Part shown: piece after piece, positions 31,151 to 35,781 of the stretch
Position numbering within the stretch: the first letter of the stretch is position 1
How the letters are laid out: every line of letters starts with the position of its first letter
Origin: JBBQVS01 sp038211295
GTDB taxonomy: Bacteria > Chloroflexota > Ktedonobacteria > Ktedonobacterales > Ktedonobacteraceae
Assembly (NCBI GenBank): GCA_038211295.1
Contig: JBBQVS010000036.1
Coordinates: forward strand, 1 to 35,781
DNA: 35,781 nucleotides
Direction: 5' to 3'
Program-made: the position numbers and the translations under genes
The notes under the pieces: model-generated
Seen by the model: the letters and a program-made list of their open reading frames with translations, nothing else
Databases searched by the model: none
Told to the model about the DNA's origin: nothing

Positions 31151-33406
31151 ATGAAAGCACTAGGACGTGTGTTAGAAGAATGTGATGAAGAACAGCTAGA
31201 TAGCATTTTTCGTCTCTGGGCGGTGATGCGAGAACCTCAGTATGGAAAAGCGCAGCAATTAGATAAACTCATCAAGCAGATGCACCAACCGCTCGCGGCA
31301 CGTTTTGTCTTTGAGCAGCTCACGGAAGACGAGCGTGGTGTCCTCTACCGCCTCCTGCCACCCGCAACCCGCGGCGGCACCGTCCGCGACCAGTCCCTGC
31401 TCAAACGGATGCATCTTCCACCTGAGCGCACGGAGATCGCGCTTGACAGGCTCGCGGAACTGGCGTTGGTACAGTTCTTTCTGCAACCGTTGTACCAGAC
31501 AGACCACTATGTTACCACCGCGAGGAAGCCCACGAAAAGCGAACTTTTCCCGCATGTCGGCGCGTTCGTTGAAAGCGTCGAAAGTCTTTATCAGATAGCG
31601 CGTGAATACTTCACGCCCTCTGGAGACCGCACACAGTGGGAGCTAGATAGGCTTATCATGACGCTTTCCGGCAAGAGTGTAGAGCAGGCGATCAAAGATT
31701 ACGATATCGCTGCAAAGGCAATGAACGGGCTATACTACTCGCGTGAGGACGCGTTCGGTCTCCTGACAGACCATCTTGCGGAAATAGAAGAGCCGCTTGA
31801 CGAGTTACCTAAGCTCAATCCACTCGCACGCAACATCTTTATCTGGCTCCGCGAGCATCACGGAAAAGCACCGATGGCGGAGGTGCGTTCAGCTATACAG
31901 GTGGACGATGTGGAACTCTACAAGGCGTTGTCACTTCTCGCACAGTACGGTCTGGCCTTCGATAGCTTTTCACTGGAGCAACGCGTGGTGTTTGTACCTG
32001 AAACACTCTATAGCACTATGAGGCCACCTGGAGTACCAGTAATGGCGGACAGGGAAGAGGCACGGTTGATTGAGCTTGACCATGAGCCTGCTACGCTTCA
32101 GATGGGCGAACATATAGCGGTCTATGATATTGCTACACTCGTCGGCGGCATGTATCAGCAGACAATCGAGCCAACGCAGGCGGGCCATGTGCCGAAACGT
32201 ATTTCCGTTAAGTTGCGTCCAATACTGCGTGGACAACCACGTCCCGACTACGATAAAAGCGACGCATACCTTGAGTTTGTGATTGAGGCCGCCGAGCAAA
32301 TTGGCATCATCAAGCTGACAAGCCCCCCATTTCAAGATGTCAAACCAGCGTATGAGGTGACGACATCCGTAGAAAAATGGGCAAAGAAATCCCTGCTTGC
32401 ACAGACGCAGAAGTTACTCGCGCACTGGCTCAGCAACTACAGTTGGGGCGATACATACGGCCTCAACTATAGCTCATGGTCTACCTACTCGTGGGACTTC
32501 ACAGGCGGACGCAAAGCACTCATCAAGCATCTGCTCGCCTGCTCGCCTGCTCGCTGGTACACTATCGAGTCGCTACTGGGAATGATCTGGGAAGAGGATG
32601 CCTTTGCATATCGACCCACACAACCCTATGGTCGCGGTGTAAAACTGAAAAAGGATGCCGACACTCATCTGAAGTGGAGGCATTGCGAGGGCGAGATTTA
32701 TGCGGGTATCCTGTCCTCGACGCTACGCGAGTTCGGCATTGTTGATGTGGGCTACGAGCGGCCCGACGCATTGAGTTCGACAACCACGAGCAATCCCGAC
32801 TTCTTTCTCGTGACCGAATTTGGTCACAGGGCAATGGGAGGCGATACACTGCCAGATGAGGAAGAGATGGAGCAAGAGCGTACTTTTGTGGTGCAACCAA
32901 ACTTTGAAATTTTGCACTTGCACCAAAACCTCGCCACGCTATATGCGCTTTTACCATTCGCGCAAGCCAATCAGCTTGGTCTGGTGAGTCGGCTTACGCT
33001 CACCAGAGCGTCGCTGACACGCGGCTTACAAGTGGGGAAAAATGTTGAGCAGATAGTGCAATTTCTGCGTGACCACAGTCAAAAGGAACTGCCTCAGAAC
33101 GTCGAGTACACACTACACGATTGGACGAAATCATTCAAGAGCGCGAAGGTCTCGCAGGTTCTCCTCTTTGAGGTTTCAAGTCAAGAAGCAGAGCAGATAC
33201 TCGCGCTCTTGCCTGCTCTGCAACACCTGCGCGTGCGCCAACTCGCGCCGTGTATCTTCGCGATTCAGGGAAATGTGGATATATTGGCGGCGCGTAAAGA
33301 ACTAGAAAAAGCGGGAGTGTTCGTACACTTTAGTGGCGATATCTTCACACGTCCCGCAAGCACAAGCAGTCCCAATAAGTTCTTTACTTTCGACAGGTAT
33401 CGATAA
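31151..33406 (+). CDS. Large helicase-associated-domain protein without ATPase motifs
   Basis: A 751-residue cytoplasmic protein. Its C-terminal third (about 590-740) contains FVVQPNFEILHLHQNLATLYALLPFA, LTRASLTRGLQVGKNVEQIVQFLRDHSQKELPQNVEYTLHDW and a final two-stranded segment, matching the helicase-associated domain found in XPB-like helicase relatives. The N-terminal part has several winged-helix-like stretches (for example LTEDERGVLYRLLP). No Walker A or B motif is visible, so it is not itself a helicase. Similar domain combinations occur as uncharacterised proteins in Actinobacteria. I chose ATG at 31151 (MKALGRV), with GAGGAC upstream, 17 bases after ispH; the open frame runs back into ispH. 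The 3' end overlaps the convergent gene by 23 bases. Confidence 0.72.
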   Translation: MKALGRVLEECDEEQLDSIFRLWAVMREPQYGKAQQLDKLIKQMHQPLAARFVFEQLTEDERGVLYRLLPPATRGGTVRDQSLLKRMHLPPERTEIALDRLAELALVQFFLQPLYQTDHYVTTARKPTKSELFPHVGAFVESVESLYQIAREYFTPSGDRTQWELDRLIMTLSGKSVEQAIKDYDIAAKAMNGLYYSREDAFGLLTDHLAEIEEPLDELPKLNPLARNIFIWLREHHGKAPMAEVRSAIQVDDVELYKALSLLAQYGLAFDSFSLEQRVVFVPETLYSTMRPPGVPVMADREEARLIELDHEPATLQMGEHIAVYDIATLVGGMYQQTIEPTQAGHVPKRISVKLRPILRGQPRPDYDKSDAYLEFVIEAAEQIGIIKLTSPPFQDVKPAYEVTTSVEKWAKKSLLAQTQKLLAHWLSNYSWGDTYGLNYSSWSTYSWDFTGGRKALIKHLLACSPARWYTIESLLGMIWEEDAFAYRPTQPYGRGVKLKKDADTHLKWRHCEGEIYAGILSSTLREFGIVDVGYERPDALSSTTTSNPDFFLVTEFGHRAMGGDTLPDEEEMEQERTFVVQPNFEILHLHQNLATLYALLPFAQANQLGLVSRLTLTRASLTRGLQVGKNVEQIVQFLRDHSQKELPQNVEYTLHDWTKSFKSAKVSQVLLFEVSSQEAEQILALLPALQHLRVRQLAPCIFAIQGNVDILAARKELEKAGVFVHFSGDIFTRPASTSSPNKFFTFDRYR

Positions 33407-33683
33407 GTAGCATTGCCTGTTGTCGCGCATCGAGACGGGTTAGCGTGACAACCTGCTGAAAGATAGTGTGGCGCAACAGGCTACAGCGAAACGCGTACTC
33501 TTTTGTCGTGCCTTCCGTTGCCTCATATGCCTGTTCTAGTTTGCGTAGTTTCAGCACGAAAAACGCCAGGCGCAACAACTCAAAGCGACGTATCTGATCT
33601 GGCGTCTCCAACTGACTGCGCGTGGGAAAATTGCTCGTCGTGGCAATGGGAGTATCAGCTAATTTATTTGAACCGGGCGTCAT
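33384..33683 (-). CDS. Small helical protein of unknown function
   Basis: A 99-residue protein with a polar N-terminus and a predicted helical hairpin (about 30-95), rich in Leu, Arg and Gln (RRFELLRLAFFVLKLRKLEQAY, then LLRHTIFQQVVTLTRL). No membrane segment and no recognised family. GAGGAG lies 7 bases before ATG 33683, which supports a real gene. Its 3' end overlaps the converging large protein's 3' end by 23 bases, so the two genes share sequence in opposite directions. Confidence 0.65.
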   Translation of the reverse strand: MTPGSNKLADTPIATTSNFPTRSQLETPDQIRRFELLRLAFFVLKLRKLEQAYEATEGTTKEYAFRCSLLRHTIFQQVVTLTRLDARQQAMLLIDTCRK

Positions 33684-33871
33684 AATCTGGCTCCTCTTGA
33701 GTTCACTTCTTTATAAATGGTCACACTGTAAGTGGTATCTTTAGATGTACGAATTCCCTACACAAGCAAGTATAAGCTATCACAAGATATTTTCGGTGGA
33801 GAACCAGTAAGCATTCGGTTAAGAAACAAGCAAGTAACGTTGTTATTTGACACTACTTGCCCCATTGCCGC

Positions 33872-34711
33872 CTATTGTGGCCCCAGCAATGTATGACGTA
33901 TCAGCGTAAGGTGTGTCAACGGCCCCAGGCCACCTGGAACAGGAGTCACAAACGAGGCGACATTTTTGACGCTTTCAAGCTCGACATCGCCCACGACCTT
34001 GCCCTCTACCGTGTTGATACCCGCGTCCAGCACTACCGCGCCGGCCTTCACCATGTCCGCCGTGACCAGAGACGGGCGTCCCACGCTGACCACCAGAATA
34101 TCGGCGGCACGGGTGACCTCTGCCAGATTTTGCGTGTGCGAATGGCAGATGGTAACGGTGGCGTCGTGTCGCATCAAGAGCAGCGCGATTGGCTTGCCGC
34201 CGACATTGCTACGCCCAACGATGACAGCGTTCTTGCCCGCGATAGGAATGTTGGCGTCGTGCAAGATGGAGAGCACAACATCAGCAGTCGAGGGGATGAA
34301 GCTGGGAAAGCCGAGCAGCAGATTGCCGGCATTGCTCGCGCCGAGACCATCAACGTCTTTTTCTGGTCGCAATACGTCGGTTACAATTCGTTGCCGAATG
34401 TGCGCGGGCAGAGGAAGCAGCAGTACGACGCCATCCGTGCCAGCGTCCTCGCTGAGGCCCGCGACCTCTGTTCGCAACTCTTCCTCTTCTATCTCGAACG
34501 GGTACGCGAGCGTCGCGCAGCCCAGACCAACGCTGCGACACGCGCGTACCAGCTGCCGGCTATAGACCTCGGCGGCGGCGTCATGCCCCACCACAATCTG
34601 TGTGAGCCGTGCCGGACGACGATGTAGCGTCCGAAATTGGGCCGCCTCGCTGCGTAGCTCCTCGGTAAACTGCGCCACCAACGGACGACTATTGTAAATA
34701 ATTGCGGTCAT
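33872..34711 (-). CDS. folD: FolD-family protein with altered cyclohydrolase active site
   Basis: A 279-residue homologue of methylene-tetrahydrofolate dehydrogenase/cyclohydrolase. The NADP-binding GRSNVGGKPIALLL with ATVTICHSHT and the C-terminal TPVPGGLGPLT are typical. The catalytic centre is not: in the usual Y-x-x-x-K motif it has Y50-S-R-Q-L54, so the catalytic Lys is Leu (codon CTG, seen directly). In the usual V-Q-L-P-L-P, the Gln is L98 (VLLLPLP). D121 in PEKDVDGL is kept. In characterised FolD enzymes the Lys is essential for cyclohydrolase activity. It may be a dehydrogenase-only or non-catalytic paralogue. ATG at 34711; transcribed alone. Confidence 0.88.
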   Translation of the reverse strand: MTAIIYNSRPLVAQFTEELRSEAAQFRTLHRRPARLTQIVVGHDAAAEVYSRQLVRACRSVGLGCATLAYPFEIEEEELRTEVAGLSEDAGTDGVVLLLPLPAHIRQRIVTDVLRPEKDVDGLGASNAGNLLLGFPSFIPSTADVVLSILHDANIPIAGKNAVIVGRSNVGGKPIALLLMRHDATVTICHSHTQNLAEVTRAADILVVSVGRPSLVTADMVKAGAVVLDAGINTVEGKVVGDVELESVKNVASFVTPVPGGLGPLTHLTLIRHTLLGPQ

Positions 34712-34872
34712 AGCGCACTCTCTCTCGTGTTGTTGATTTTGCTAGCATCATACCACACACCATTATGTGAGGTGTCGAAATTACAGAGACAGGGAGACCG
34801 CGCAACACACTCAATTTTCGCGGGTGACGCGTGATATACTCAAAGTAATACGTCTCTCAAAGGAACTGTCGC

Positions 34873-35646
34873 ATGACACTTTTACAGGGATTTCTCCTCT
34901 TCGTCACTGCGGTGCTTGGTGGCACACTTAACTCGGTGGCGGGCGGAGGCAGCTTTTTCACGTTCCCAACATTGATATTTACAGGCATTACCCCGATTGT
35001 CGCGAACGCCACAAGCACGGTTGCGCTCTGGCCCGGCTCTGTCGCTAGCGTGGGCGCGTACAGACATGAGTTGGCGGAGCAGCAACGCGGCTTTCTCTTC
35101 GTGCTGATAGGCACTAGCCTGATTGGCGGCGTGCTAGGTGCGCTGCTTCTGTTGCTCACACCTCAATCGACCTTTGTAAGCTTGATACCCTATCTCTTAC
35201 TTGGCGCGACATTGCTCTTCGCCGCGAGTCCCTATCTTACGGCTCGGTTGCGTCTGCGGAACATCGACAAAACTACCCGCATCTCAATGGCAACGTTTAT
35301 TACTATCGCTATCGCGCAGTTCATCATCGCCATTTACGGCGGCTATTTCGGGGGAGGTATCGGCATCATGATGCTAGCGTCGCTGGCATTTATGGGCATG
35401 AGTGATATCAATAAGATGAACGCGGTCAAGACGGTTCTTGCTACTGCCATCAATGGCGCGGGCGTTGTGACCTTCATCATTGCCCGCGCTGTCCTCTGGC
35501 CCCAGGCTCTATTGATGATTGTGGGAGCAGTGATTGGCGGCTATGGCGGCGCGTATTGTGCCCGCAAGGTCGATCAAAAATGGATACGCGTCTTCGTGGT
35601 CGTGACCGGTCTTGTGCTTACTGTGTACTTCTTGGTACATAATTGA
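34873..35646 (+). CDS. TSUP (TauE/SafE) family anion permease
   Basis: A 257-residue integral membrane protein with about eight helices in two repeats. The family motif GGTLNSVAGGGSFFTFPTLIF is at residues 16-36, and the second-half equivalent IYGGYFGGGIGIMMLASLAFMG at about 155-176. TSUP proteins move sulfite, sulfoacetate or other organic anions. Start ATG with AAAGGAAC upstream. The TGA stop lies in the predicted tip of an IS200/IS605-type right end, so the last residues may have been altered by the insertion. Substrate unknown. Confidence 0.87.
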   Translation: MTLLQGFLLFVTAVLGGTLNSVAGGGSFFTFPTLIFTGITPIVANATSTVALWPGSVASVGAYRHELAEQQRGFLFVLIGTSLIGGVLGALLLLLTPQSTFVSLIPYLLLGATLLFAASPYLTARLRLRNIDKTTRISMATFITIAIAQFIIAIYGGYFGGGIGIMMLASLAFMGMSDINKMNAVKTVLATAINGAGVVTFIIARAVLWPQALLMIVGAVIGGYGGAYCARKVDQKWIRVFVVVTGLVLTVYFLVHN

Positions 35647-35649
35647 CAC

Positions 35650-35673
35650 TTCCCCGCTTAGAAAGCAGGGGAA
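35650..35673 (-). mobile_element. Right end of an IS200/IS605-type element
   Basis: A 10-bp stem (TTCCCC-GCTT with AAGC-A-GGGGAA, a single bulged A) overlaps the TnpB stop. Four bases further on the minus strand is TCAA (35643-35646), the same tetranucleotide that is cleaved at the right end of IS608. Subterminal bulged hairpins ending a tnpB gene are the family hallmark. The left end lies beyond the window. Confidence 0.7.
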
Positions 35674-35780
35674 TTCTTCTTTCGACCAGACGACTTGCTC
35701 GTTGTACCTTGCGATACAGGAGTAGCGGCCGTTCTGTCCAGAAGCGTTTCACGGGCTGCGTGTCCCGTAGGTTCCTGTCT
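35658..35780 (-). CDS. tnpB: TnpB (OrfB) C-terminal end, cut by the window edge
   Basis: The last 40 codons of a minus-strand frame enter at 35780 and end with TAA at 35658. The peptide reads RQEPTGHAARETLLDRTAATP, then a Ser/Thr-rich linker and a final SGRKKNSPAF. This tail, a polar linker ending in S-P-A-F or S-P-S-L, is typical of IS605-family TnpB proteins after their zinc ribbon. TnpB is an RNA-guided nuclease; its guide RNA usually comes from the 3' end of the gene through the right end. The domains needed to confirm activity are outside the window. Confidence 0.75.
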   Translation of the reverse strand, partial: RQEPTGHAARETLLDRTAATPVSQGTTSKSSGRKKNSPAF

Positions 35781-35781
35781 G

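Noticed and set aside
1..35781. CRISPR arrays, rRNA genes or riboswitches.
   Set aside because: No regularly spaced repeats, no rRNA-like sequence and no recognisable riboswitch consensus were seen on either strand.

Overview
The window looks like a chromosomal segment of an aerobic, spore-forming-type Chloroflexota bacterium, most likely a Ktedonobacteria relative. This is inferred from moderate GC, strong Gram-positive-style Shine-Dalgarno sites, sigma70-like promoters, an MmyB-type regulator, a GlmL/MutL-like ATPase with a zinc-ribbon partner, and many lineage-type hypothetical proteins. No search could be run, so the taxonomy is tentative.

Layout. 1-1.4 kb: a 41-aa membrane peptide gene, two tRNA genes on the minus strand (a CAU tRNA and an initiator tRNA) with clear promoters and terminators, and a GlsB/YeaQ-type membrane protein. 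1.5-8.9 kb (minus): a complete fatty-acid beta-oxidation operon (acyl-CoA ligase, FadE, FadA, FadN). A divergent MmyB-like HTH regulator (9.3-10.1 kb), whose family has a fatty-acid-binding pocket, is its obvious candidate controller. 10.1-12.9 kb: a GT-C-like membrane protein, then a coupled PHP phosphoesterase/Nudix pair. 12.9-16.9 kb (minus): a phenylacetyl-CoA epoxidase operon in the unusual order paaA-paaD-paaB-paaC, followed by a free-standing zinc ribbon resembling the missing C-terminal half of PaaD and by two enoyl-CoA hydratase-family genes. It has a clear promoter with a palindromic operator at the start site. 17.1-21.1 kb (minus): a PstS-like lipoprotein, an overlapping HAMP receptor with no output domain, and a lytic transglycosylase.

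21.4-22.4 kb: a secreted lipoprotein, a second identical CAU tRNA, a nested palindromic repeat and a cluster of three perfect DnaA boxes, two of them in an inverted repeat. 22.4-26.8 kb (minus): a three-gene operon encoding a zinc-ribbon/disordered protein with seven repeated P-x-W-[LM] motifs, a large GlmL/MutL-like ASKHA ATPase and a protein with a KOW-like C-terminus. This is the best candidate for an undescribed system. 27.0-34.7 kb: RusA resolvase, a DUF92 membrane protein, a methyltransferase, a HemA-like Rossmann fragment, IspH, a large protein with a helicase-associated-like C-terminal domain, a small protein, and a FolD homologue lacking two catalytic residues. 34.9-35.8 kb: a TSUP permease whose stop codon abuts the right end of an IS200/IS605-type element with the tail of TnpB.

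Core themes are acyl-CoA catabolism (fatty acids and phenylacetate, both feeding acetyl-CoA), envelope functions and tRNA genes. A family of short GC-rich palindromes (around 5.2, 9.15, 22.2 and 30.15 kb) is scattered between genes.
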